Assembly (NCBI RefSeq): GCF_018785265.1
Contig: NZ_WQPK01000036.1
Location: 1-64,000, forward strand
Reading direction: 5' to 3'
Origin: Collinsella aerofaciens
GTDB taxonomy: Bacteria > Actinomycetota > Coriobacteriia > Coriobacteriales > Coriobacteriaceae
Length of the DNA: 64,000 bases
The notes under the pieces are model-generated. The model made no database searches, was not told the DNA's origin, and saw nothing but the letters and a program-made list of their open reading frames with translations. The translations under genes were made by a program, and so were the position numbers. Below, in pieces: positions 33,802-41,898 of the stretch (the first letter of the stretch is position 1; the number at the start of each line of letters is the position of its first letter).

Positions 33802-35003
33802 CGCTCAAGCTGGGCCAGCAGCTCCTCGACAACCTCGACGGCATCGCCGACAACCTTGTACTGGGCAGCACCAAAGATGGGGGCATCCGGGTCCTCGTTG
33901 ATGGCGATAATGCACTCCGCCCCACCGATGCCGGCAAGATGCTGGATGGCGCCCGAAACACCGATGCTCACGAGGAGTTTAGGCGAAACCGATACGCCCG
34001 TCTGGCCAATCTGATGGCGATACTCCAACCAGCCGGCCTCCACGACAGGTCGCGTGCAGCCAAGCTCGGCTCCCAGGGCCTCGGCGAGCCTTCGCATCAG
34101 CGGCAGGTTTTTCTTGGAACCAATGCCGCGGCCCACCACGACCAAGCGCTCGGCATCGGCGATCGAAGCCTGCTGTCCCCACTCCTCGGCGGAAATCGAG
34201 ATCTCGACACGAGCCTTAGCATCATCCGCAAGTGATATCTGGGTGATCGTGCCGGAGCGGCCGTAGTCAAAGTCGGGCGCCTTAAAGATGCCGGGACGCA
34301 CCGTTGCCATCTGGGGACGATGATTGGGGCAGACGATGGTGGCCATCAGGTTGCCGCCAAATGCCGGACGCGTCTGCTGCAGCAGGCCCGTCTCCGTATC
34401 CATCGAAAGTACGGTGCAGTCAGCCGTAAGGCCCGTCTGCAAGCGCACGGCAACGCCGGGTGCCAGTTCGCGGCCAAAAGCGGTCGCACCGTATAGGATG
34501 GCCTCGGGTTTGCGTTCGGCTACCAAATCGCAGATCAAGCGGGCGTAGACCTCCGCATCGTTTTGGCGCAGGCGCTCGTCGCGACAGGCCAGGACTTCGT
34601 CGGCGCCCGCGCAAACCAGATGCTCCAGGTCGCCGAGAGAACCCTCGGGACCCATACCGATCAGTGCCACCAGACGGCAGTCGCGAGCATCGGCAAGCTC
34701 GCGGCCCTTGCCCATAAGCTCATAGGCAACGGGAGTCACCGTATCGTGCTCGTCGGTCTGCGCGAATACCCAAATGTCTCGATATGCATCAAGGTCCACC
34801 GCACCAGCGGCCTCGTCACGCTCGATCGAGATAGCGTTGACGGGACAGACGTCGACGCACCCACCGCATAGGATGCAGCCGTCGGTTACGCGGGCGCAAC
34901 GGTTGGGCCGCTCGCCTTCCACTACGATGCCGCCCGAGGCACAGGCGCGAACGCAGCGACCGCAGCCGATACAGGCTTCGCTATCGATAATCAGTCCGCT
35001 CAT
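33798..35003 (-). CDS. etfA: Electron transfer flavoprotein alpha subunit with N-terminal 2x[4Fe-4S] domain (LctC-like)
   Basis: The 401-residue protein begins with two ferredoxin motifs (CIGCGRCVRAC and CILCGGCVDVC). The EtfA body follows, with the FAD-binding VGRGIGSKKNLPLMRRLAEALGA-type region and QIGQTGVSVSPKLLVSIGVSGAIQHLAG. A ferredoxin-bearing EtfA is found in electron-confurcating lactate dehydrogenase (LctBCD of Acetobacterium), where reduced ferredoxin and lactate electrons jointly reduce NAD+. The order here, lctD-etfB-etfA, fits that complex. The start abuts the etfB stop. Confidence 0.92.
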   Translation of the reverse strand: MSGLIIDSEACIGCGRCVRACASGGIVVEGERPNRCARVTDGCILCGGCVDVCPVNAISIERDEAAGAVDLDAYRDIWVFAQTDEHDTVTPVAYELMGKGRELADARDCRLVALIGMGPEGSLGDLEHLVCAGADEVLACRDERLRQNDAEVYARLICDLVAERKPEAILYGATAFGRELAPGVAVRLQTGLTADCTVLSMDTETGLLQQTRPAFGGNLMATIVCPNHRPQMATVRPGIFKAPDFDYGRSGTITQISLADDAKARVEISISAEEWGQQASIADAERLVVVGRGIGSKKNLPLMRRLAEALGAELGCTRPVVEAGWLEYRHQIGQTGVSVSPKLLVSIGVSGAIQHLAGIGGAECIIAINEDPDAPIFGAAQYKVVGDAVEVVEELLAQLER

Positions 35004-35819
35004 CTATGCCATCCCCTCGATAATCTTGGCAAGTTTTGCCGCCTGCTCGGACGCCGTGCCGTCAACGGCCTCGCACGTTTGGTCGCGGTCGGGCACAAAC
35101 GATCGCACGATCTGCGTCGGCGAGCCGGCAAGGCCGCAGCGTGCGGGGTCGGCGTTCACGTCGGCAGCGTTGACCACGCGCACGTCCGCCTCCTCGGCCG
35201 CACGAATACCGGCAATGCTCGGCATGCGCAGTTGGCCAATCTCCTTGGCGGTCGTCATCGCACACGGCATCTCAAGATAGACCGTCTCCTCGCCGGCATC
35301 GCAGCCGTGAACAAGCGCCAGTGAACCACAGGTCGTAAAGCCCGCGCTCTGCACGCAGCTCACGTCGGTCACGCAGGGAATCTCAAAGGCACCGGCAAGC
35401 TCCGGACCAATCTGGGCCGTATCGCCGTCCACCGCCATCTTGCCGCAGATGAGCAGGTCGAAGTCCTCGTCGAGCGCCTCGATGCCGCACTTGAGGGCAT
35501 AGGTGGTTGCCAGGGTATCGGCACCTGCAAAGGCGCGGTCGGTGAGCAGCAGTGCGTCATCGGCGCCTCGGGCGATGCAGTCGCGCAATAGCGATTCGGT
35601 CGCGGGGATGCCCATCGACACCACCGTTACGCGCACGTCCATGCCAAAGCCGATAAAGTCGTCCTTCAGTGCCAGCGCGCATTCCAAAGCGCTCGCGTCA
35701 AAGGGATTAATGACCGCCTGCTTGCCATCGCGCACGATGGTATTGGTCTTGGGGTCCATCTTGACCTCGGTGCTTCCCGGCACCGCCTTGACGCATACCA
35801 CCATATGGAAATCGCTCAT
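35004..35819 (-). CDS. etfB: Electron transfer flavoprotein beta subunit (LctB-like)
   Basis: The 271-residue protein has MVVCVKAVPGS, DASALECALALKD and the flavin and nucleotide motif KMAVDGDTAQIGPELAGA. The VDGDTAQ(V/I)GPE pattern is seen in bifurcating EtfB proteins. The ATG at 35819 lies nine bases past GGGGG; a GTG at 35825 is closer to it and overlaps the lctD stop. It sits between lctD and etfA in one operon. Confidence 0.92.
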   Translation of the reverse strand: MSDFHMVVCVKAVPGSTEVKMDPKTNTIVRDGKQAVINPFDASALECALALKDDFIGFGMDVRVTVVSMGIPATESLLRDCIARGADDALLLTDRAFAGADTLATTYALKCGIEALDEDFDLLICGKMAVDGDTAQIGPELAGAFEIPCVTDVSCVQSAGFTTCGSLALVHGCDAGEETVYLEMPCAMTTAKEIGQLRMPSIAGIRAAEEADVRVVNAADVNADPARCGLAGSPTQIVRSFVPDRDQTCEAVDGTASEQAAKLAKIIEGMA

Positions 35820-35821
35820 CT

Positions 35822-37422
35822 TCACGCGCCCCCTTTCTGGACGAGTTCATCCAAGAGCTTCTCCGAAAACAGGTTACCGCGACCCAGCTGCCCGGCAGGA
35901 TCGAGCTGGAGCTTGAGCCGCGCCGACTCGACCATGGCCTCGTGACCGTACATCGTCTCCAAGAAGCCCGCCTTGATCTTGCCGACACCGTGTTCGGCGG
36001 AGACGGCGCCGCCCATGGCCGTGACCTCGGAAGCCCACTGGGCAAAGAGTTCTCCGCCGCGGCGGTAATCCTGCGCATCGCGCGGCAGAATGTTCACATG
36101 CAGATGGTTGTTACCGATGTGCCCCCAGGCGGCAGATTCAAGCCCACTTTCGGCCAACGTGCGGCGATAAAGGGCGATGACATCGGCCAAGCGTGCGTTG
36201 GGCACCGACATGTCCGAGCCCAGTTTGGTGATGGTGGGATCCGTGCGGCGACGCTCGTCGATGAGCATGTTGACGCTCTCGGGCACCGCATGGCGGAAGA
36301 ATCGCTGACACTCGCGATCGACCTCGGTGCGCGCGACCCATGTCGCATCGTCGCTGCCGCCCGCAAGCTCTAGTACCCACCCCAAGTGATACAGCTCCTG
36401 AGTCGTCTGGGCCTCGTCGTCGCAGTCGAGCTCCACGTAGACACAGACCTTGGCGTCTTTGTCGAGCGCCGGCAGCGAGGCGAACGCGGTCGACTGCTCA
36501 CGCTGACGACGCAGGATATCCAGGGCGCCCGCATCGAAATACTCGATGGCAGCCGCGTGGGACAGGACGGGACGCACAGAATCGGTGAACGGCACGGCCT
36601 TATCTTCGCTGTCAAAGAAACAGCTCACGCCCCAAACGACCGCAGGCGCCGCCTGCAGAGCAATCTCGAGCTCGGTGATGACGCCGATTGTGCCACACGC
36701 ACCGATAAACAGATCGATGGCATCCATATCGTCAGCAACGAAATAGCCCGAAGCATTTTTTGTCTTGGGCATGGTATAGCCAGGAAGATCGAGCTCGAGC
36801 GTACGGCCCGCTGCCGTCACGAGCGACAGGTGGCGGCCCTGGGCAAAAGCCTCGCCGCGCTGAAGCTCAAGCAAATCGCCATCAGCCAGTGCGACGTGGA
36901 GTCCCGTGATATGTGGGCGCATGGGACCGTAGGCGTAGCTGCGGGCACCAGAGGCGTTACATGCCGCCATGCCGCCCAGACAGGCAGACGTCTCGGTGGG
37001 ATCGGTGGGAAAGAACTGCTCGGGGACCTCTTGGAACTCCTCGTAGGCCTCAAGCGATGCCTGGTCCCAACCAGCAGTCGGCAGCACCTTCTTGCTCAGC
37101 TGCTTGCGCAGCTCCGAGAGCACACGCCCGGCTCCACGCGCAGCAGAAATTGGCCTTGTTCATCGCGGCGAAGGCCCAAGTAGCGATTCATACGGGAAGT
37201 ATTGAGGATATGCCCGCCGTGGGGCACGGCACCGGCGGCAAGGCCGGTTCGGGCGCCCTGAACCGTTACCGGGACACGCTCGGCATGGAGCTTTTCCAAA
37301 ATGGCACGGACCTCGTCTTCCGTTGTCGGAAACGAGATGCTCGAGGCCTCGCCCGATGCGCGAGATTCATCGCGGCCATACTCTTCGAACTCGTCGGTGA
37401 AGGGTTTGATGGTTGCAGACAC
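35822..37422 (-). pseudogene. lctD: FAD-linked lactate dehydrogenase subunit (LctD/GlcD-like) with a frameshift
   Basis: The N-terminal frame (37422 to 37096) has the FAD-binding block FPTTEDEVRAILEKLHAERV and GARTGLAAGAVPHGG. The C-terminal frame (to 35822) continues the same protein (GYTMPKTKNASGYFV, GTIGVITELEIAL, WGHIGNNHLHVNILP, EHGVGKIKAGFL). They are out of step at GTGTGCTC (37118-37125). Removing two bases (TG) restores VEPGVLSELRKQLSK. The intact enzyme would oxidise lactate and feed the EtfAB pair downstream. It is either a real lesion or a sequence error in a short GT repeat. The start is GTG with GGGGGAG upstream. Confidence 0.85.
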
Positions 37423-37768
37423 GCGAACTCCCCCTTTAGCTAACTACAGTATTTGCAGGGAGATGTTACCGCATCGTTTCGTCGACGTGTTCGAGACCGT
37501 CTCCATAATTGGCGATTTTTACGTTCGTGCAATTCGGCGAGCGGCTTGATTTCCTCGGCAGACGATGCTTTTGACACATATGGCCCCGCCGTCGCCGACC
37601 GCGCGATTGTCGCTCGAAAAAAGTTGGAGTATTTTTTGCCGCCTTTTACCTGCGGAGACGCCAATCCGTCAAGCATTTGGTCAGAAATTGGTCAAGTAGC
37701 GGCTGATACCGTCGGCATCGACAGCCAAAACCGACAGAAGTTTTGGCCCCAGAAGCAGGGAGGTTCCC
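37423..37768. other. 346-base gap between divergent lctD and the surface-protein cluster
   Basis: No gene is supported. The region must hold the two divergent promoters; a TTGACA at 37568-37573 (plus strand) lacks a convincing -10. A minus-strand open frame of 78 codons (37440-37676) has no ribosome binding site that I can defend and is treated as chance or a repeat. Confidence 0.4.
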
Positions 37769-38065
37769 ATGGCATATTACTGGCCCCAGTACGGCATCGC
37801 CATCGAAGTCGACGACGATCCCCATCTCCTGCCTTTCGACGAAGAGGCATTCCCCGATACGACGGTCTACCACGTTACCACCGATGTGATCTGCGACCCC
37901 GAGTCGTTCTCGGCGCTCGCCCACCGCATCGCGCATATCCACGACATCGAGCTCCCTCCCGACTTCGACGAGCTTGTCTACTCACGCCGCCTGATGCTTC
38001 ACATGCTCTTTGGAGCGAACCCGTCCACCTTTGCGCGCATCTATACCGCCAAGGATGCCGCATGA
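37769..38065 (+). CDS. Small protein of unknown function, possible nuclease-fold fragment
   Basis: The 98-residue product has a clear GGGAGG ribosome binding site. It is acidic, with no signal peptide. The start MAYYWPQYGIAIEVDDDPHL followed by TVYHVTTDVICDPESFSAL recalls the core of DUF559/Vsr-like restriction-fold proteins (strand-E-x-D, then strand). The usual catalytic set is not complete, so this is only a resemblance. The stop overlaps the next start (ATGA), so the two are translationally coupled. I do not recognise the family with certainty. Confidence 0.72.
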   Translation: MAYYWPQYGIAIEVDDDPHLLPFDEEAFPDTTVYHVTTDVICDPESFSALAHRIAHIHDIELPPDFDELVYSRRLMLHMLFGANPSTFARIYTAKDAA

Positions 38066-38571
38066 GCGCGAAGAAGCCACCCCACTTTGCAGGCCTGGGT
38101 CGTCGCAAGAAGCTCATCGTTGCCTGCTTGGCCATCGTCTGTGCCCTTGTCGCCGTAGGACTATACGCTTGGCAGTCGCAGCCCGTACCCGAGGCGGGCG
38201 CTTCGGTTACGACGGCCGAGGGCAAAACGCGTCAGGAAATCCAAGATGAGCTCGACGCCATCGTCCGCGACAACATGATGACGATTTCGGTCGCACCGGT
38301 CGCTCAGCTGCAGGAGGACGGCAAGCTGCGCGTCAACGTGCAAAACGTCCAAGACAATAAATTTCCCCAGCGATTCCGCGTCATCCAAAACGACGAGACC
38401 ATGTACGAATCCGGTGTGGTCGAGACCGGCAAGACAATCGAAACGTGCCCCGCCGGCGACATCAAAGAAGGCGAGGCGTACATCGAGATCCAGGCACTCG
38501 ATGCCAAGACCCTCGACAGCCACGGCAATCCGACACGTGTCAAGGTGCGGGTTGAGCAAGCCGAGAACTAG
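38062..38571 (+). CDS. Membrane-anchored protein of unknown function
   Basis: The 169-residue protein has a short basic cytoplasmic end (GLGRRKK), one membrane helix (about residues 17-36) and an outside domain of about 125 residues rich in beta-prone sequence. There is one Cys (ETCPAGD) in the outer part. The ATG overlaps the stop of the 98-residue gene by four bases. The open frame runs far upstream to 37453, but the coding signal there belongs to the previous gene. It could help display or assemble the secreted proteins encoded just downstream. No family is recognised. Confidence 0.75.
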   Translation: MSAKKPPHFAGLGRRKKLIVACLAIVCALVAVGLYAWQSQPVPEAGASVTTAEGKTRQEIQDELDAIVRDNMMTISVAPVAQLQEDGKLRVNVQNVQDNKFPQRFRVIQNDETMYESGVVETGKTIETCPAGDIKEGEAYIEIQALDAKTLDSHGNPTRVKVRVEQAEN

Positions 38572-38661
38572 CTTTTCCGGCCGACGCGGCACCGCACGCA
38601 ATTCACCAGCATTCGTCCAATCATCGCGGGGACGGCCCGCGGCGAATAGAAAGGAACGACC

Positions 38662-39261
38662 ATGGACATCACCAGGAACATGAACGGAGCCAGAGCGCTC
38701 GTCGTGGGCGCAGGGCTCGCGCTCGCGCTCGCAATGGGCGCCGCCCCGACGCCAGCTATGGCGGCCGGGCGCGTTGGAACCACGAAAGTAATGGTCAGGA
38801 CCGAGATCGACAACGTTGAGTTCAAAGTTCCGACGGTTATTCCCTTCGTCGCCAAGGCCGACGGCACGCTTCAGGGCCCCTCAGAAGACGCGACCACCAT
38901 CGACAATCATTCGGCCTACGGCATCCATGTCACCAACATGAAGATCGACGCCATGAACACCTGGACCATTGCTGCCGACGCCAAGGCCGGAACCGCGCAG
39001 AACTCCATCGACTTTAAGGTCGGCCCCGACGGCGCACTCCAGAACGCCAGCGCCGCAATGCAGGGAACGGGCCTCGATCTTTCCAAGAACGCAGCCTTCG
39101 ACATGGGCTACCAGGGCATTGCCGGCGGCACGGACAAAATTAAGCTCAAGACAAGCGGAAACGTCGCCCGCGTCACGCGCGACATCTTCCGCGTAACCGG
39201 CGAAGGCGATCAGGTTGCAACGATCACCTGGACGGTCGAGCCCGGTGCGCACACGGCATAA
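38662..39261 (+). CDS. Secreted protein of unknown function
   Basis: The 199-residue protein has a classic signal peptide (hydrophobic GALVVGAGLALALAMGAAP, then ending AMAA). The mature part is beta-rich: EFKVPTVIPFVAKADGTLQG, IDNHSAYGIHVTNMKIDA. This pattern resembles surface beta-sandwich proteins of Coriobacteria that run from a V-P-T-x-I-P-F strand to a K-x-D turn. It has no Cys and no anchoring motif of its own. GAAAGGA precedes the ATG. It overlaps the start of the next gene, which does carry an anchor signal. Confidence 0.8.
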   Translation: MDITRNMNGARALVVGAGLALALAMGAAPTPAMAAGRVGTTKVMVRTEIDNVEFKVPTVIPFVAKADGTLQGPSEDATTIDNHSAYGIHVTNMKIDAMNTWTIAADAKAGTAQNSIDFKVGPDGALQNASAAMQGTGLDLSKNAAFDMGYQGIAGGTDKIKLKTSGNVARVTRDIFRVTGEGDQVATITWTVEPGAHTA

Positions 39262-39526
39262 GGCCGTCGCCCTGGCCGCCGCCGTCAGCATCCTAGCGTT
39301 TGGGCCAGCCATGGCCTTTGCCCAGCAAGAACAGGCGCAGGCCGCCACGCAAGTGACGGTCGACCTCTCGGAGCTCGACCGCGGCGACCGCGAGGAACCG
39401 TTGGCGCAGACAGGCGACAGACGATGGCTCTTGGCAGCAGGCGCCACAGCAGCAGGCGCGGGGACCGCCGGCCTCGGGCTGCACATCAAACGCAGCCAGA
39501 AACAAAACACGGACAGGCCGCACTAA
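39245..39526 (+). CDS. Small sortase-type cell wall protein (LAQTG signal)
   Basis: Signal peptide AVALAAAVSILAFGPAMAFA is followed by about 35 polar residues, then LAQTG, a hydrophobic stretch (LLAAGATAAGAGTAGLGLHI) and a basic tail KRSQKQ. This is the full layout of an LPXTG-type cell-wall sorting signal, with an LAQTG variant. The mature exported part would be very short. The GTG at 39245 gives 93 residues and overlaps the previous gene by 17 bases; an ATG at 39215 would give 103. No sortase gene lies in the window. Confidence 0.75.
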   Translation: MRTRHKAVALAAAVSILAFGPAMAFAQQEQAQAATQVTVDLSELDRGDREEPLAQTGDRRWLLAAGATAAGAGTAGLGLHIKRSQKQNTDRPH

Positions 39527-39544
39527 ATTAGCTAAGGAGACCCC

Positions 39545-40975
39545 ATGGCATCGAAGAACCTTTTGCCCGTCGTCGCACTCTGCGGCGCGCTCGCAACCGG
39601 AACGCCTGTCGCCGCTTGGGCGACTCCCGTCATGGCAGACTCCTTACCAGCAGCCCTAAGCTCCGCACCAAATCCGTCGAGCGCCATTGCGTGCAAGCGT
39701 TTTTCGATCGCACAGGCCGCAATCTCGACCTCGGGATGCCTTCGTCGTAATACGGACGGCTCGATAGTCGTGGATATCAATCGTTCGAACAAGGCAAACG
39801 GCTCCCAGGCGGGGTGCGCCGTCTGCACGTGGCGCTCGGTTGTGCTCGATGCAGATGGCGATCCATGCAATTTAGAGCTGCGCATCGACATCGCTTCGAT
39901 CGATGACTCGGCGAACGGAGCGAAGGTCGCCTTCGACGGTACGTTTTTCGAGAAAGGAGGCGGTATATGTCTGGGCTGCGCCGCCGCGAATGCAGACGAC
40001 ACGCAGCCCACCCTCTCATTCACGGCATCGTTGCGGCTGACCAAAGCCGGCACCGATGCCATCGCGGCGGGAGAAGCGTCCCTGCTGTTCTACGCCGTCA
40101 GCGCCAAAGACACAGACGCTCATTTCGAGAAGCCAGCCGGATCACTCAGCCTTACACGAGGGATAGAGGCAGGCCCTATTGAAATCGATGCCCACGCGCA
40201 AAGCAGGCAACGCATTCTTGCCGACCCGGCGCTTCTCGAAATGGAGTGGAACGGATCCGGAGCCATCGGAATTCTCCCCTCCGCGCTTGACGCCAAGACG
40301 CTCCCCTCAAACGACGAACCCATCAACGCAACCATACAAGAAGAGAGCACGGATAAAGAAGCAGGTGCGGGCGACACGCCGTCGCCGACAAACAGCGTCC
40401 CAGCTTCTTTCGAAGCACCGAATGAGCCCGCTACCGATCCAAACGATCCCGAGTTCGCGGACAGTCTGGGGCTTGCTGATCCTCAAGAGATCGATGAAGG
40501 TAACTGCTGCGTGCTTGCCGCGCTCGACCACACAGAGGTCATCGACGCTGCGAACATCGAAGTTGCCGCCGCCAATCAGCCCGTCCGCAAGTCGGCTATC
40601 ATCGCATTTCCCGAATCCATCGAAGTCGTCTTTTTGCCATCGGGCGAGGTCGTGGCCCCAACACTGCTCACCTTGTTGGGCGCCAAGAATACTCGAAACG
40701 AAATTAAAAAGGTCACGGTTGTCGACCCTGCAACCACCGCCAAGCTGCGTCTATATGCCGTTGCTCCAGATGGAGGCAAGACCTTGGAATTCGATGGCGA
40801 CACACTCCTAGCCTGGCGGCGTCTGGACATTATGCAAGACGTCTCGTATCAGATCGAACTCGAAGGGTTTGATCGTGCCCGCGATGCCAATATCATCGCC
40901 GCGGCTATTGAATTCCCGCAGCGGCTTATGACACTGCGCTTTGAATACTATCCCTATGTCCCGACAACCACCTGA
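39545..40975 (+). CDS. Secreted, cysteine-containing protein of unknown function
   Basis: The 476-residue protein has a signal peptide (LLPVVALCGALATGTPVAAW). The mature N-terminal region has paired Cys motifs (SGC, GCAVCTW, GDPCN, CLGC), then an acidic, Pro/Ser/Thr-rich linker (about 265-325). A C-terminal beta-rich domain starts FPESIEVVFLPSGEV. That domain has the same strand pattern as the 199-residue protein (VPTVIPFVAKADGT), so they may be related. AAGGAG lies upstream of the ATG. It is the last and largest gene of the cluster. No known family is recognised. Confidence 0.78.
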   Translation: MASKNLLPVVALCGALATGTPVAAWATPVMADSLPAALSSAPNPSSAIACKRFSIAQAAISTSGCLRRNTDGSIVVDINRSNKANGSQAGCAVCTWRSVVLDADGDPCNLELRIDIASIDDSANGAKVAFDGTFFEKGGGICLGCAAANADDTQPTLSFTASLRLTKAGTDAIAAGEASLLFYAVSAKDTDAHFEKPAGSLSLTRGIEAGPIEIDAHAQSRQRILADPALLEMEWNGSGAIGILPSALDAKTLPSNDEPINATIQEESTDKEAGAGDTPSPTNSVPASFEAPNEPATDPNDPEFADSLGLADPQEIDEGNCCVLAALDHTEVIDAANIEVAAANQPVRKSAIIAFPESIEVVFLPSGEVVAPTLLTLLGAKNTRNEIKKVTVVDPATTAKLRLYAVAPDGGKTLEFDGDTLLAWRRLDIMQDVSYQIELEGFDRARDANIIAAAIEFPQRLMTLRFEYYPYVPTTT

Positions 40976-41093
40976 GGCTTAAATGCTGCGCATCATTCCT
41001 AACACCACTTATATAACGTATTAGATGAGTCGCGATGTGCCTCGCATTTCGTTCTGCTACGATTGCCACGTTGGCATCAATACAGGAGGGCTC

Positions 41094-41810
41094 ATGCCGG
41101 GCTTGGGAACAATCATCAACGTTGTGCTTTTAGTTGCGGGCGGTCTTTTGGGATTAGCGGGCGGCCGCTTCATTACACCGCGCATCCAAGACACGCTCAT
41201 GAAAGCATCGGGGCTGTGCGTCCTGTTTATCGGCCTGGGCGGCACCATGCAAAAGATGCTCATCATCGATGGAAAGGCGCTAGCGACCACCGGTACCACC
41301 ATGCTCATCGTCTCATTTGCGCTCGGTTCGCTCATCGGCGAGGCCATCAACTTGGAGGCCGCCATCGAGAACCTTGGCGAATGGCTCAAGCGAAAAACCG
41401 GCAGCGAGGGTGACAACGAGTTCACCAACGCCTTTGTCTCGACATCGCTCACGGTGTGCATCGGCGCCATGGCCATCGTGGGCTCGATTCAGGACGGTCT
41501 GCTCGGTGACTGGTCAACGCTTGCCTTGAAAGGCGCATTGGACTGCATCATCGTCTGCACCATGACGGCGTCGCTTGGCCGCGGCTGCATTTTCTCCGCC
41601 CTGCCCGTCGCCGTGTTCCAGGGGACGATCACGTTGTTTGCCAGCGCGCTCTCCCCCATCATGACCACGGCAGCCCTCGACAGCCTTTCGCTCGTAGGCT
41701 CCATGCTCATCTTCTGCGTCGGCGTCAACCTCATCCGTCCTCAGACCTTCCGCACGGCCAATATGCTCCCCTCCGTCGTCATCGCCGTCATCTACGCCCT
41801 CCTGTTCTAA
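41094..41810 (+). CDS. DUF554 family membrane protein
   Basis: The 238-residue protein is nearly all hydrophobic, with about seven membrane segments. It begins MPGLGTIINVVLLVAGGLLG and carries DUF554 blocks: GLGGTMQKML, SLIGEAINLE and CIGAMAIVGSIQDGLLGD. The family is widespread and its function is unknown, though transport has been suggested. AGGAGGG precedes the ATG at 41094; the frame itself is open from 41025. Confidence 0.9.
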   Translation: MPGLGTIINVVLLVAGGLLGLAGGRFITPRIQDTLMKASGLCVLFIGLGGTMQKMLIIDGKALATTGTTMLIVSFALGSLIGEAINLEAAIENLGEWLKRKTGSEGDNEFTNAFVSTSLTVCIGAMAIVGSIQDGLLGDWSTLALKGALDCIIVCTMTASLGRGCIFSALPVAVFQGTITLFASALSPIMTTAALDSLSLVGSMLIFCVGVNLIRPQTFRTANMLPSVVIAVIYALLF

Positions 41811-41817
41811 ATCTATC

Positions 41818-41883
41818 AACGCAGCGGTATCTCGAACATCTGTTTGATGCTGTGCTATGATATGAGGTCACCGTAGCTGCGTT
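41818..41883. promoter_or_regulatory. Inverted repeat spanning the promoter region of the defence cassette
   Basis: AACGCAGC (41818-41825) and GCTGCGTT (41876-41883) flank a TATGATATG-like AT block and end just before the GGAGAGGAG ribosome binding site of the TerB-domain gene. It could be an operator or leader fold. Confidence 0.35.
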
Positions 41884-41898
41884 AGGAGAGGAGAAGCG

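Noticed and set aside
37453-38061. Upstream extension of the 169-residue membrane protein
   Set aside because: The frame overlaps the 98-residue gene, which has the better ribosome binding site and an ATGA junction. The extension reads as out-of-frame sequence.
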